Shown here in pieces: positions 1 through 11,561 of a DNA stretch of 64,000 bases (positions are counted from its first letter, which is position 1; every line of letters begins with the position of its first letter). This DNA comes from Galeopsis tetrahit (lineage: Eukaryota; Streptophyta; Magnoliopsida; Lamiales; Lamiaceae). The position numbers were made by a program, and so were the translations under genes. Below the pieces are notes generated by a model. It was given only the letters and a program-made list of their open reading frames with translations. It was not told the DNA's origin and searched no databases. Location: the NCBI GenBank assembly GCA_963675135.1, contig OY776125.1, positions 49,196,513 to 49,260,512 of the forward strand. Direction: 5' to 3'.

Positions 1-16
1 TAAATGAGACGAAATG

Positions 17-270
17 AATTAATATACAAGAATTAATTCCCAACCTCTCTACAAGTTTGGACTTTTAGATGAGACGAAATTATTTCATGGCCGGTATCAG
101 AGCCATAAGGTTCACGCCCACACGTCCTGGGTTCGATTCATGCCCTGATACCATTAAATCCCATCTAAAAGTCTGAACTTGTAGGTGGGAATTGTCAAAT
201 ATGGCCGGATAACCCACTGCATATTTAATTTTGGCCTTATCCCTCTTTGACCAAATTTAATTGCAATAAA
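17..270 (+). repeat. Left inverted end of element G
   Basis: It matches the reverse complement of 16600-16818 with many substitutions. Shared landmarks in order are the outer AATTAATATACAAGAAT, CTCTCTACAAGTTNGGACTTTTAGATGAGA, GGGAATT and TGGCCTTA. A 60 bp tRNA-like insert at 95-153 is present only on this side. Confidence 0.5.
95..153 (+). other. tRNA-like relic, initiator-Met-like 3' half with encoded CCA
   Basis: TATCAG at 95-100 can pair with CTGATA at 145-150, which is followed by CCA. A GGTTCGATTC box-B-like sequence lies at 130-139. The 3' half resembles plant initiator tRNA-Met, which also primes most copia elements in this window. At about 56 nt before CCA it is too short for a working tRNA, so it looks like a SINE-type or primer-derived relic. 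Confidence 0.4.
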
Positions 271-319
271 AAAAATTAAAAAGTAAAAACCTAAAAGACC
301 CTTTCTTCCTTCCTATAGA

Positions 320-436
320 ACAGATTGAAAAAACACTTTCTTCTCCCCAAAGCTTCTACTCTGCGCGCAAACACTTCTCCATCTTCTTCTTCTTCTTCGC
401 TTCTTCATCTTCTTTCACAGATCGAAAAAACCCCTC
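320..436 (+). repeat. Duplicated pyrimidine-rich leader, copy 1
   Basis: This stretch contains TTCTCCCCAAAGCTTCT, GCGCGCAAACACTTCTC and a long CTT-rich tract. An imperfect copy in the same orientation lies at 15977-16065. Before element A inserted, the two copies were adjacent, so this was a tandem duplication of roughly 100 bp. It looks like a 5' untranslated leader, perhaps captured from a host gene. Confidence 0.5.
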
Positions 437-2243
437 TGTTGGTCCTGAAAGGAGTATATAACAAGTGTATGGGGGGGGGGGAATACACTTGTATGCAATT
501 CTTTTGCTAACTTTGATCAAACCAGAGTTCAGCAAGGTTGTCTTGGACAACTCTGCTGAAGAAGATTAACTCTTCTAAGATAATCAAACTACTAAGTACT
601 ATTGAGTACTTAGTTGAATAACTATCTAGGGGAGTTATATGTGCGGAATAGTGGTTGGCCCTTTATGTTTAGACTCCTTTAATTTCTGAAATCACTTAGT
701 CAATGCAACACAGTCCAGTTTACAGGGAACTTGTCCAAATAGGTTTTTGCACAGTCTTTGAAAGTTTATCCTTGAAAGATCAGTTTTGTGTGCAGTGTTG
801 AATGTATGAAAGTACTTGGAATGTAAATCAACACAAGAAGTTATAGTGGTTCAGAGACTCAAGCTCCTACATCCACTTTCCCTGATTTAACAGGATAATT
901 CCTTCACTCTTGGAATTAACTTGTTTTATAGTGCCAAGGTGCACTTGATCAAGAACACCACTCCTTGGTGAATTGATCCCTAGGATGTCTAGAGTCCTAG
1001 TACCCTCTTCTCAACTCAGAACTGAACTGTTCTTCTCTCAACAGTCAGCTCCTACCACTTCTACTACTACAACCTTCTCACTTTCACTCTTGAAAGATGT
1101 AAGGGTTGAAGTAAGGTTCCAACTAATGAGATATCCTTTACAATGAAGATCAGTGTATAAGGATAGGATATCTCTCTAAGCTTGTGTATGGATATACAAT
1201 GAAGTTCAGCTTAGATGAAGTGTTTGAAGACTAAGATAGTCTTTGAAAGCTTTGAAAGCACTCTAGCTTGTAAGAACTTTGTGCTTAGTTGGATTGTGTT
1301 GAGGTGCTCTCAAATGGTCTTCACACTTCTGTATTTATAGACAAAATGGAGGATTTGCCCGTTGGAGAGGCAGCTCCAAATTGCTATAAATGTCTTCCTT
1401 GAGTTCTTCAAACTGGAAGACAGTTTCTTGATAGTGACATGTCCTCATTTGGGTAATAAACGGCTTGTAAGACTTTGTCTTCATTCTGCAGCACTTTTCC
1501 CAATGTTTGACTTCTTGTTAGGACTTGGACATGGCTTCTGAAGGTTGATCCAATGATAGGACAACATTCCTTATCAACTGGACAACTCTTCTTATCACTA
1601 TCAGCAGTTTTGCTTTTCAGCAAGGTTGGCTTGCTCTTCTTCAGATGACTTGGCTCTTTCCCTTTATTTCACTCCAAGATGATCTTGGCATGTTGCATTG
1701 TATTTCTTTAGGGTATGGTTGTCTCTAATTCTTCAGCATAGTTGACCTTCAACCTTTAGAGCATCTGTTCTGAATCAATCATGCTGAGACAACTCTTCTG
1801 GACAACTCTTCTGATCAACATATTTGGTCTTTTAGCATCAGAGCACTTTTCATACAAAGTTGGCTTCTCTGGACAACTCTCCTGATCCAAAGCCTTTGAG
1901 TAGACTTGTCCTTTTGAGCTAGGTAAAGTTGTTCTTGCATATGGCTAGCTTCTTTGGACAACTCTCCTGATCAGAGCTTTTGGTTTTCCATAGAGTGTCC
2001 TTGTTCTTAAGTGATTGTTCCAGAATTTTGAGCCTTGAGGGGACTTGATCTTGATCATCTTCAAAGCATAGGTTCCCCCTCAAATTGTGCATCTAATTGT
2101 CTAAGAGCTGCCTAACATTTCAGCTTCTCATCTAGCCTATAATCTATATGTTCTAACATTCCTAGAACATACTTATCTTGGCTTAGGCATGTCTTAAGGG
2201 GTTTTGGTATTAGATCAAAACATATCTCATTTTATTCCCAACA
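437..2243 (-). repeat. 3' LTR of element A
   Basis: This 1807 bp repeat begins TGTTGG and ends CCAACA. It is nearly identical to 14168-15976. The visible differences are five single-base changes and an 11 versus 13 base G run near the outer end. It contains the same TATA sequence at 1331-1340. Confidence 0.95.
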
Positions 2244-2262
2244 ATTTCCCCCTTTTTGATGA
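2244..2262 (-). other. Polypurine tract of element A
   Basis: On the minus strand an A5 G5 A3 run directly precedes the 3' LTR, the usual plus-strand primer for reverse transcription. The stretch 2263-2712 between this tract and the third ORF is AT-rich and holds no gene that I can see; it repeats short CAGAGCA and ATCAGAGCA words. Confidence 0.8.
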
Positions 2263-2712
2263 TGCCAAAACCTACATTGTTTAAGCAAAAGTGACTTGTC
2301 TACACCTATTACATGTATCTTCAGAAGACATGACTAAGGTCAATATTCCTGAAAAGATAATGTGTTAGTGTTTTCACTGTTTTTGTTGCAAGTAGGTTTC
2401 AAGATAGGCATAGAGATATTAGTGTTTCTTGATTCAAAATAAGTTCAACTATCATTCATTCAAAGATCATTACAAGCATGTTGATAGTTGAATTTAACAT
2501 ATCAGAGCATGAATCAATAACACTTAAATACATCAGAGCATTTCATTTTAACAATTCAAGACAAAAATAATATTTTCAGCATCAGAGCACAGAGCTTGTA
2601 TCAGAGCAATCCATAACAAACCAGAGCAAACAGATTAGCACATCACATCAGCAATCTTGATCATATTTCAGCATAGTTGATCAATCAAGAAAGGTCAGAA
2701 GACTTAGCCATT

Positions 2713-5067
2713 TCAAAGATCGTCCTCAGGGGGTGGCAGCATTCCATATTGTGCCCACACTCTTCTTTTCAATGCCATGGCTTCTTGGTTGGTTCCCTTA
2801 GGTCCAAGAACCATCTTGTTTAGCTTAAGGATCTCAGTGAATTCTCTCAGAATTCTTGCTTGGTCAATCCATCCTTCAAGCTTTGGAGGCATGTATATGA
2901 TTGGCTTGGGAGCTGTGAGTTCAATTCTTGCAATGTCAGCAGCTGCAAGTAGTTGTTGATACAACTCTTTGTAGTATTCTAGCATGAACTCAGTGAAGGC
3001 AGAGTTTGCATCTCCTCCATTCCATCTGTCAATGACATAATAGTCATAGACAAACTCCCTTTTGGCCTCTTCCCATGTATCATTCAGCTGAATTGGTACC
3101 CATTTATCCAAGTGTGGATATTTGGTGTCCATTGGGATTAGAAGCTGAGGCTTCATCTTGCTATAAGTTGCTCTCCTCCTTCTTGGTTTCTGAAAGTTTG
3201 CTCTTCTCTCATCTCTTGCTCTGTTGGCTTCTTCCATCAGATCCATTTTCTCTTGGGCCCTCATCATGGGCAATTTCTGTTGTGTTTCAGGGTCTTTGCC
3301 ATACCCTTCATGAAACAGCTTTGATGGATCAAGAGCTAGGACTGTTGTCTTCTTCTTAGGTTCAGGTCCAAATCCTTCAGCAAATAACTCTTCAATGTCT
3401 TCAGAGGACTTGGTACCTTCAGCAGAGGACTTGGTACCTTCAGCAGTTTTGCTAGATTCAGAAGATTTGTCCTTTTCAGTAGATTTGGGTTCTTCAGCAG
3501 TTTTGGCTTTCTTTGATGTAGGCTCATCATCAACAACTCTGAATTCAGGTGGAAGATCAAGGCTGTTGGGAAAGTCCGTGAATTTCTCAACTTGTCTCTT
3601 CTTTCCTTGGGCCTTCTTGATTTTTCCTCTAGTTTGGACACCTTCAGCACTCTTGTCCAAACCTGATACTTCACCACCTGGTCTTTGTTGTAACCTCATC
3701 CTCTCTTCTTGAGCTGAGGCCATAGAATTCTTCAAAGCAAGTGCTAATTGCTCTTCTTCATTCAATTCTTCCAAATTCAGAACTCCAGGCTCTTTGCCTT
3801 TTCCTTCAGCAATGTTGTCTTTCCCTTTGACTGGGCTCCCAATCACCAAGGCACCTTTTGCTCTAGCTCTTTCCCTTTCCCCCTGTTTGGCAGCATCAAA
3901 ACACTGGGGCTTGAGGTCACTCATAGTTGAGGCCATCAGGGATTGGGCCTGGTTTAGGGACTTCATTTCTTCCAACAAATATACATTCTCATCATGTATA
4001 TTTTGCATCTTGTCACTGCTCAAGCTAAGAAAAGCCAGAACAGGTTTCATTTTGTGTTGAACAACCTCCTCCATGGTTGCCTTAAGAGATGCATCCAATT
4101 GGGTCTTCAGAAGCTCAGTGAGGTTGGCCACTGCTCCTTCAGCAATGTTGGCCAACACTTCTTGGGAAAACTTTTCTGAGGCAGCTTTGACCATAGCTAG
4201 CCTTTGCTCTTCAGCTCTTCTCTTTTGCAGTGCAGTCTTCTTTCCAATAGCTTGTTTGACAGTTAGCCTGAGAGCTTTGACATTTGCATTGTGATTGTCT
4301 CTCAGCAGCTTTTGCTCTTTCTTGACCTCCTCTGAGATGGCTTCCATGGTTGATTTGGCATTTTGAACTTCAGTGGAGATGGTTTGGAGACCAGATTCCA
4401 CACCACTGATCCTTGCCTCAAGGGTTGGTAGCACAACATCTTCAGAGCCAGTGAGCCTCATTTCTACAGATGCTAGAGTTCTAACTTGCTCATTTAATGC
4501 TCCTGAGGTTTCAGCATGAGCAGATTTGACTTGATGAGCCAAGGAGTCCAACTTCTCTGATTGCATCCCAAGTAAGGCTTGAGCTGAGCCTGAATCTACT
4601 TGGATAGGTGCATCTGTTAGGAATTCATCTGCAAAAATTTGATCAAGAGAAATACCTGCAACATCAGATAAGTCAAACAAGTTAGGAAATAAGCACTCAT
4701 CACCCTCAATTTCTTTTGTATAAGACTCTGATACATCAGCAGTCTTCTTCTCATTTTCAACTAGTTCTTTTCTCCCTTCTTTAATAGTGTTCTCACTCAA
4801 GGAATCAGGCCTCCTTTCATCAAGGGATTCTTGAAGTTCAGATTTGACTTCAAGAATAACCTGTCCTTCCTCACTTATTCCACCCTCATATGGTGGTACA
4901 CTCACTATCTTAGTGATGACTACCTCTCTTTCATCCTCAACTCCCTCTGATTTTTCAACTATTCTCTCCTTTTCAACTCCTTCTCCTAAACCTGCAGCAT
5001 CTTCACCCTCAACAGGGTTCAAAGATGGCAGTTGTGAGGAGATCACAGTGCTTATCTCAACAGCCAC
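2713..5067 (-). CDS. Third ORF of element A, C-terminal half (coiled-coil protein)
   Basis: This open frame of 784 codons follows, in the same frame and without any gap, the TAA stop at 5068-5070 that ends the upstream half. It has no ATG at its start; the first codon is GTG. The product is rich in Glu, Lys and Ser, with a probable coiled coil around residues 180-380, a basic stretch near residue 490 and a conserved C-terminal region. That C-terminal region matches the layout of the C-terminus of the single third ORF of element B (36557-39988), so the two halves here are probably one ancestral ORF cut by a stop. Sirevirus third ORFs are often called envelope-like, but I see no signal peptide or membrane segment. 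The function is unknown. Confidence 0.75.
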   Translation of the reverse strand: MAVEISTVISSQLPSLNPVEGEDAAGLGEGVEKERIVEKSEGVEDEREVVITKIVSVPPYEGGISEEGQVILEVKSELQESLDERRPDSLSENTIKEGRKELVENEKKTADVSESYTKEIEGDECLFPNLFDLSDVAGISLDQIFADEFLTDAPIQVDSGSAQALLGMQSEKLDSLAHQVKSAHAETSGALNEQVRTLASVEMRLTGSEDVVLPTLEARISGVESGLQTISTEVQNAKSTMEAISEEVKKEQKLLRDNHNANVKALRLTVKQAIGKKTALQKRRAEEQRLAMVKAASEKFSQEVLANIAEGAVANLTELLKTQLDASLKATMEEVVQHKMKPVLAFLSLSSDKMQNIHDENVYLLEEMKSLNQAQSLMASTMSDLKPQCFDAAKQGERERARAKGALVIGSPVKGKDNIAEGKGKEPGVLNLEELNEEEQLALALKNSMASAQEERMRLQQRPGGEVSGLDKSAEGVQTRGKIKKAQGKKRQVEKFTDFPNSLDLPPEFRVVDDEPTSKKAKTAEEPKSTEKDKSSESSKTAEGTKSSAEGTKSSEDIEELFAEGFGPEPKKKTTVLALDPSKLFHEGYGKDPETQQKLPMMRAQEKMDLMEEANRARDERRANFQKPRRRRATYSKMKPQLLIPMDTKYPHLDKWVPIQLNDTWEEAKREFVYDYYVIDRWNGGDANSAFTEFMLEYYKELYQQLLAAADIARIELTAPKPIIYMPPKLEGWIDQARILREFTEILKLNKMVLGPKGTNQEAMALKRRVWAQYGMLPPPEDDL

Positions 5068-7479
5068 TTAGTCATCCTGAATGATTAAGGGCTGATCAGT
5101 GTCCAACTCTTCTGACACTGAATAGGCCTTAATCAAACTAGCCTCTAGTACAGGAACCTCAACATCTTTAGGCTGTGCCTTGGGTTCAGAAGAACCTTCA
5201 TTGGCAGATGTGTCTTTGGTTGTGTTACCACCCTTGGTCAACACCTCTGAAGATACAGAGCCTTTCCTATGATAGGTTTTAGGAGGGTTTGAAAGTCTGT
5301 TTGCTATAGAAGACTTGGGTTGAAAAGGTTCAGGGATGTTGGCTTGAGGGGTTTCAGGAGGGTTGGGATTTGAAGGGTTTGAGGGATCATCAGGGGAATC
5401 ATCATCATTTGAGCTACTGTCAGGGTGTTTGATTCCCTTGGCTTTTCTTTCTTTCTCCTCCTCAATCTTATCAGCTACCAGTTTTGCAAAAATCTCCTCA
5501 TCAATGAGAAATCTTGTCTTTGAAACTCCAGCAAAGTGTAGCAATCTGTTTTCCTCAATCTGCCACCAGTTTGCACCCTTATCTTGGATGACTTGTGATA
5601 TCTCCATCAAGGATTTGTCTTTCACATCAACAAGCATCCTTAAATCTTGAAAGGCCTTCTGAATTCTTGGAAATTCAGCAAGTTGTGGATACAAACTGTC
5701 CACAGTAGCCTTGGCTCCTCCTCTGAGCATACTTTCATAAGTATACTCCTCCTCATCTCCACTTGAATGGGGACTTTGGGTTATAGGGGAGTTGGCTCTG
5801 GGTTCTCCTAATATGGCTTCAGGCAAATTAAGTGCAGGGATGTTGGCTTCAGAAGGGTTGGGTGCAGTAGAAGGATCTTCAGTTGCTTTTGAGAGCAATG
5901 GGTCTGAAGGGGTTTTACTCAAGGGGGTTGGCTCATTGAGTGCATGATCTAAGAGTTTTGAATAATTGAGCATGGATGAGTCAAGGGGAGACAGGAGTCT
6001 TGTCTCATCTACTGCTAAGTCAGCAAGCACATCAATGCCACTTCTTTGCACATTCCCTTCTGGAGAATATCTCTTAGTGAGATTTACAGGGGTAATGGGT
6101 TGGTTGGAAGGGGTGACATGGGTTTCAGGGGAGTTGGGCTCAAGGATCTGGGTTTCAGGGAGGTTGGCCTCTATAGGTTGACCTTCAGGGACTTTGGATT
6201 CTGGAGTTCCAGAACCAGAAGAATTAGTCCTTGACATGGATTTGGTCCTGCTTTCAGCTCTGCTTTCCCTTAGAGCCAATTGAAGAGACCTTTCCTCTTG
6301 AAGCTCCAACACCTTCTCAGTAGGCTTGGCCCTTCTCTTGCTGGCCCTACTGCTTCCACTTCCTTCCTTCTCAGGGACAACTTCCCTGATTCTCTTATCA
6401 CCCTTCTTCTTTTGCCTAGTCTCATTGTACTTCCTCCTCAACTCTTCTGAGTGGTCAGAAGGCACACTCACTCCCTCTTCTGCCACTGCATCAACTTCAG
6501 CTGATGCTCCTGAAGCTTCTTTTGAGGACAATTGAGACATTTTTCTGGTTTTGACAGCCCTGGCCTTTGTTCTCTTTTTCATCTTGGGCTTCTCCTCCTC
6601 CTGTTCTTCAGCAGGCTTGGCCAGTAACATCCTTCTTTTCTCAGTTTTCTTGCTGAGCTTTCTGAATAGGATCTTTTGGGCTGGGAGGGGCTTTGCAAAG
6701 GTTTGCATCTGGGAATAGTGGGAAAACCTCTCAATCAACAAGCTTGCCCTGGTGCAATACTTGATTTTCCCTTCTAGCACCACCTTATTGTGGGTTTTCA
6801 CCTTAAATTTAGCCTTCTCCTTCATCATCTCAGACATGATGAAGGTCCTCCAATCAAACTTAATGCCCTTATCACTGGCATCAATAATGGCAGCCATGAT
6901 TCTGATCCTTGGGTGACTAACCTGCTCTAAGCTTCCAGTGTTGCTTAAGAGGCTCTTAGCAACTACCTCAAAAAGATTGAGAAACTCTGGCTTGAGAGTT
7001 TTCTTGTTTTGAGTTGAGGAGAGAGGGCCTGGAACTAATAACCATTCTTGGGCTATCTCATCTTCATGGCCAGTGCCATAAGTTTCTGGATTCCTTCCCT
7101 CATAAGGCAGTCCAAAAGCTCCTTCCAGATCTTCTGAGGAGAATTTTACTCTGTGGAATCTCTCCTCCTCCTCTCCTTCTGCAGTGTAAGATAATCTGGT
7201 TGATACTTCACCATCCTCAGGTTTGCCTCTCCACTTGAGGAAGGCAAAGAATTCTGCCATGTAGCTCTCCAAGCAAGAGCTTGGTCTTTCTTCCAAGAAC
7301 TTTCGAAGACCAGCTCTTCTCAACCACCTCAGGGTTGGAGTAATCTCAGGATCTTCACTTTCAAAGGAGACTATTGGCTCAAAGTGAAGATTGTTTTTGT
7401 TGCTTAGGTAGGCAAAATCCAGGTCTAGATCCTTGTTAGAGAAATCAACAAGCATCTCAGGTCTAACTTTGGGGGCCAT
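5068..7479 (-). CDS. Third ORF of element A, N-terminal half
   Basis: The frame is open from 7707, but the likely start is the ATG at 7477-7479 (MAPKVRPEM), because the upstream extension has no counterpart in element B. The first 250 residues contain a folded-looking domain with short matches to the third ORF of B, for example a segment around 'RIRIMAAIIDASDKG' that aligns with 'KARIMAVIYDGITEG'. Next come Lys/Arg-rich stretches that could serve as nuclear localisation signals, then a long low-complexity region rich in Pro, Ser, Asn and Glu with repeated N-x-P-E words. The frame ends at TAA 5068-5070 and reopens at once. The function is unknown; membership of the Sirevirus third-ORF family is inferred from position and partial homology. 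Confidence 0.7.
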   Translation of the reverse strand: MAPKVRPEMLVDFSNKDLDLDFAYLSNKNNLHFEPIVSFESEDPEITPTLRWLRRAGLRKFLEERPSSCLESYMAEFFAFLKWRGKPEDGEVSTRLSYTAEGEEEERFHRVKFSSEDLEGAFGLPYEGRNPETYGTGHEDEIAQEWLLVPGPLSSTQNKKTLKPEFLNLFEVVAKSLLSNTGSLEQVSHPRIRIMAAIIDASDKGIKFDWRTFIMSEMMKEKAKFKVKTHNKVVLEGKIKYCTRASLLIERFSHYSQMQTFAKPLPAQKILFRKLSKKTEKRRMLLAKPAEEQEEEKPKMKKRTKARAVKTRKMSQLSSKEASGASAEVDAVAEEGVSVPSDHSEELRRKYNETRQKKKGDKRIREVVPEKEGSGSSRASKRRAKPTEKVLELQEERSLQLALRESRAESRTKSMSRTNSSGSGTPESKVPEGQPIEANLPETQILEPNSPETHVTPSNQPITPVNLTKRYSPEGNVQRSGIDVLADLAVDETRLLSPLDSSMLNYSKLLDHALNEPTPLSKTPSDPLLSKATEDPSTAPNPSEANIPALNLPEAILGEPRANSPITQSPHSSGDEEEYTYESMLRGGAKATVDSLYPQLAEFPRIQKAFQDLRMLVDVKDKSLMEISQVIQDKGANWWQIEENRLLHFAGVSKTRFLIDEEIFAKLVADKIEEEKERKAKGIKHPDSSSNDDDSPDDPSNPSNPNPPETPQANIPEPFQPKSSIANRLSNPPKTYHRKGSVSSEVLTKGGNTTKDTSANEGSSEPKAQPKDVEVPVLEASLIKAYSVSEELDTDQPLIIQDD

Positions 7480-7707
7480 TGAAATTTGCAGAAAGAGTTT
7501 TGAGAGAGTTTGAAGAAAATTTGAGTTAGGGTTTCGAATACTTGGGGAAGAAGTGTTTGTGGGGATCTTAAGACTTGTGAATATTCTAAAAAGAATGTTT
7601 GTCAATGAGTTGGTAAGGTCTTGAGGCAATTCAAAGATGAGCAAAAATGGAAATCCAAAATGGACGGCTAGGATTGATTTCAGGGGAGTTGTCCATTTTT
7701 GATCCAA

Positions 7708-8171
7708 TGGTCAAAAGCCAATGTAACAGTGAAATAACTGTTTTATTCTAAACGTGGGTGGTTTTTAATGTTTGTTTAAGGCTGGGGGTTTTTCGAGATA
7801 GATCATGTCCCAAAAAGTTTAATGCAAACAAGAGTTAAATCTTGGCATTTAATGCATGGAAAGTGACCTTTTGAGTGGGAGACAAATTAAATCCCAGAAA
7901 GGTGAAAACTGTATTTCAATGGGACAGATTTCGAAATAGGTATTGATCACCAAAAATAGGTGCTTATCATACCAAGATTTGGTTTGATAGCTGGGACAAC
8001 TTATCTGACCCTACATGGACAAGTGTCCTGAAAGGCTGTGGACAAGTGTCCTGAATTTCAAAGGACAAGTGTCCTGAAGAAGTAAGGTCATGTTTCTGAG
8101 TTTCAGTAGACTTGACCAAGTCTGCTGAAGTTTGAGTTTGTTTCCCCCTTAATCAATGAACTTCTTTGGAC
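7708..8171 (-). other. Spacer between pol and third ORF of element A
   Basis: No gene is visible here. The spacer holds three copies of GGACAAGTGTCCTGAA at 8017-8032, 8040-8055 and 8063-8078, spaced exactly 23 bp apart, and a looser copy near 7993. The core GGACAAGTGTCC is almost a perfect palindrome. Confidence 0.7.
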
Positions 8172-11100
8172 TCATTTGTCCAACTTCCCTGGATCAAGAA
8201 GTCCCAACTCTGCTGATAATTCCAGGAACCTTGCCTCTGCAAGTGGCTTAGTTAGTATATCAGCTTTTTGATGGTCTGTGTGAATTTTTACTAGCTTGAT
8301 ATCCTTCTTCTCCACATGATCTCTAATGAAGTGGTGCTTGATGTCCACATGTTTGCATCTTGTGTGCAAGACAGGATTTTGTGATATAGCAATGGCACTA
8401 TTGTTATCACAGAAAATTGGCACTTCAGTAGAGTTGACTTTGTAGTCTCTGAGTTGTTGTCTTAGCCAAAGGATTTGAGCACAACAACTTCCAGCTGCAA
8501 CATATTCAGCTTCAGTGGTGGAGGTGGCTACTGTATTTTGTTTCTTGGAGAACCAAGATATGAGTTTGTTGCCCAAGAATTGACAAGTCCCTGAGGTGGA
8601 CTTTCTGTCAATCCTACATCCTCCATAATCAGCATCTGAGTAGCCAGTTAGCTCAATATTGTCATCAGCAGGGTACCAAAGGCCTAGATTCTCAGTGCCT
8701 TTGAGGTACCTCAAAATCCTCTTTGCAGCCTCAAGGTGGCTTTTCTTAGGATTTGCTTGAAACCTTGCACAAACACCTACTGCAAAGGTGATGTCAGGTC
8801 TGCTGGCAGTGAGATAGAGGAGTGATCCAATGATTCCTCTATACTCAGTGGAGTTGGTTGGCACACCACTCTCATCAGGATCCATCTTCCAATTGGTGTT
8901 CATAGGGATCCTTACTGGCTTGCTAGTTGTACACCCAAACTTTTTGATCATTTCTCTGGTGTACTTAGCTTGGTTGATGAAGATTCCTTCTTTAGATTGT
9001 TTGACTTGTAGACCCAAAAAGAAATTCATCAACCCCATCATGGACATCTCAAACTTGCTTTGCATGAGCTTGGAGAATTTCTCACATAGCTTCTCATTAG
9101 GGGATCCAAAAATTATGTCATCCACATAAATTTGGACAAGCAAGATGTCCTCTCCTTCAGAGATTCTGAAGAGAGTTCTGTCCACAGTTCCCTTGGTGAA
9201 TCCATGATCCAAGAGGAATTGTGACAGTGTGTCATACCAAGCCCTAGGGGCTTGCTTGAGTCCATATAGATCTTTCTTCAGTCTGTAAACTTGGTTTCCC
9301 TCTTCAAAACCTGGTGGTTGCTCCACATAGACTTCTTCTTTCAAGACTCCATTTAGAAAGGCACTCTTGACATCCATTTGGTACACTTTGAACCTCTTGT
9401 GGGCTGCATAGGCTAGAAAGAGCCTTATTGCTTCTAGCCTTGCCACAGGTGCAAATGTCTCATCATAGTCAATGCCTTCATGTTGGCAATACCCTTTTGC
9501 CACTAGTCTTGCTTTGTTTCTGACAATCATATCATTTTCATTTTTCTTGTTCTTGAACACCCACTTTGTTCCAATAACATCTTGATGTGAAGGTCTATCC
9601 ACCAGCTCCCATACTTCATTTCTGGTGAATTGGTTCAGTTCTTCCTACATGGCTGTGATCCAATTGGCATCTTGAAGTGCTTCCTCAATATTATTTGGTT
9701 CTTGCTCTGACAAGAAACAACAGAAAAGAGCACTTTCACCATGAAATCTTCTTGTTTTGACTCCAATACTTGGGTCACCAAGTATTAGATCAGTAGGATG
9801 GTCAGACAACCAAGTCCTTCTTTTTCTGATCTCTTCAGTAGAGTTGTCCTCTACTGAAGGTGAGTCATTTTGATCATAGAATTCAGGAAAATTAAATGCA
9901 GGATCTAATTCAGGATCATAATCAGGGGTGTTGTCCTCAATGTCAGGGACATTGGCATTTTCAACATTTTGAGTTCCCCCTTGATTATTTGATCCATTAA
10001 CTACCTCAGCAGGAACTGCTTCTTCATTGGTAGTTGTTACCTGGATGTGAACTGGGATTTGTTCATTCAGTTCACCATTTCCATCTGCAGGATTTGTCTC
10101 AGGAGGGTTGCCTTCAGGATTGTTGTCCACTGTGGGTTTTTCAGGCAGATTGGCTTGGACAACATCTATGAATTCTGTGTCTTTGTCTTTTAGGCTTAAT
10201 CTGGTTGTCCTCTGTGTGATTTCCTCAGGTTCCAAATGGTCATTCCTGATCTCAAAAATAGACTCATCAAACACAACATGAGGTGTCTCTTCCACTATAA
10301 GGGTTTTCTTGTTGTAGACTCTGAAAGCTCTACTGATTTGAGAGTATCCAAGAAATATTCCCTCATCAGCTTTGCTGTCAAAGGCTTTCAACTGTTCTTT
10401 CCCATTATTGTGAATGAAACATTTACAACCAAATATATGAAAATATGACACTTTAGGCATTCTTCCTTTCCAGAGTTCATAGGGGGTTTTGCCTTGCCCC
10501 TTAGTGATCAAACATCTATTTTGAGTATGGCATGCAGTGTTTATAGCTTCAGCCCAAAACCTCTTAGGTAAATTTGAATCAACAATTAAAGTTCTAGCAG
10601 CTTCTTTTAAAGTTCTATTCCTTCTTTCTGCAACTCCATTTTGTTGGGGAGTTCTAGCTGCTGAGGTTTCATGAGCTATTCAATTAGTTGTGCAATACTC
10701 ATTGATGTATGAGTTAATGAACCCAGTGCCTTTATCAGATCTTATCTTGATAATGCTAAGGCTTTTCTCATTTGACAATCTCTTGAGAAGTTCAGGTAGT
10801 TTGACTTGTGTTTCCTTCTTATTAAGGAGAAATACTACCCATGTGAACCTAGAGAAGTCATCTACTACCACTAATGTGTATTTTCTACCATTTATGCTTG
10901 AAGGGGTAATTGGTCCAAACAGATCCATATGTAGAAGTTCAAGTACCCTTTCAGTGGAGATGACTGGTTTTCCTTTGAATGAGGCTTTAATCTGTTTTCC
11001 TTCTTGACATGGCTTACACACATGTTCTTTAATGAAAACCTCATTAGGTAGTCCTTTAACTAATGCATTTCTAGCAAGTTTATTCATAGATTTGAAGTTC

Positions 11101-11561
11101 AGGTGGTTTAGCCTTTTGTGCCATAACCAACTTTGTTCACTAGAACTTTTAGCAATAAAACATGCAGCATCAGTAGACTTGTCCCAGTCTGCAAAATACA
11201 CATTTCCCTTCCTAGTTCCAGTCAATAGTATTTGTTGAGTTTTATCCTTAATTAGACACTTTCCACTTGAGAACTCAACATTAAAGTCTTTATCACAGAA
11301 TTGACTGATACTTAGGAGATTATATTTGAGACCAGCCACATAAGATACATTGGATACTTTGATGTTACCAATCATCAAAGTACCATAACCTTTTGTTGTT
11401 GCTTGTGAGCTGTCTCCAAAAGTAACATTTGGGCCTTCTTTTTCAATGAAGTCAGTGAGGAGTTCCTTGTTTCCAGTCATGTGCCTTGAGCATCCACTGT
11501 CAAGGTACCATGCTGTCTTTTTGTTCATGCTCCTCTTCTTGTGGCCCACTGGTACCTGCAA
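8172..11561 (-). pseudogene. pol: pol of element A: protease, integrase, reverse transcriptase, RNase H, with two nonsense codons
   Basis: One reading frame runs from 11561 to 8172 and is broken by TGA at 10680-10682 and TAG at 9645-9647. Sense order: protease with the LDSGCSRHMTG active site near residue 24; GAG-pre-integrase and integrase with an HHCC zinc site (WHKRLNH, then CKPC); a DLFGPI catalytic Asp; RSDKGTGF; the PQQNGVAERRN catalytic Glu; reverse transcriptase with IYVDD; and RNase H ending in TEAEYVAAGSC and ADILTKPL. The TGA lies just before the third integrase catalytic residue, where elements B and C have Gly. The TAG lies between integrase and reverse transcriptase, where B has Gln. 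Pol has no ATG and follows the gag TAA in the same frame. This copy should not make a complete Pol protein unless the stops are read through. Confidence 0.9.

Noticed and set aside
95..153. Functional tRNA gene
   Set aside because: Too short, no complete D and anticodon arms, and an encoded CCA, which plant nuclear tRNA genes lack.
1408..1623. 71-codon frame repeated identically at 15141-15356
   Set aside because: It lies within the two LTRs of element A, so the repeat is explained by LTR identity. There is no recognisable domain.
2713..7479. Retroviral-type envelope glycoprotein
   Set aside because: No signal peptide, membrane helix or cysteine pattern in the third ORFs of A or B; the products are charged, coiled-coil and nuclear-signal-like.
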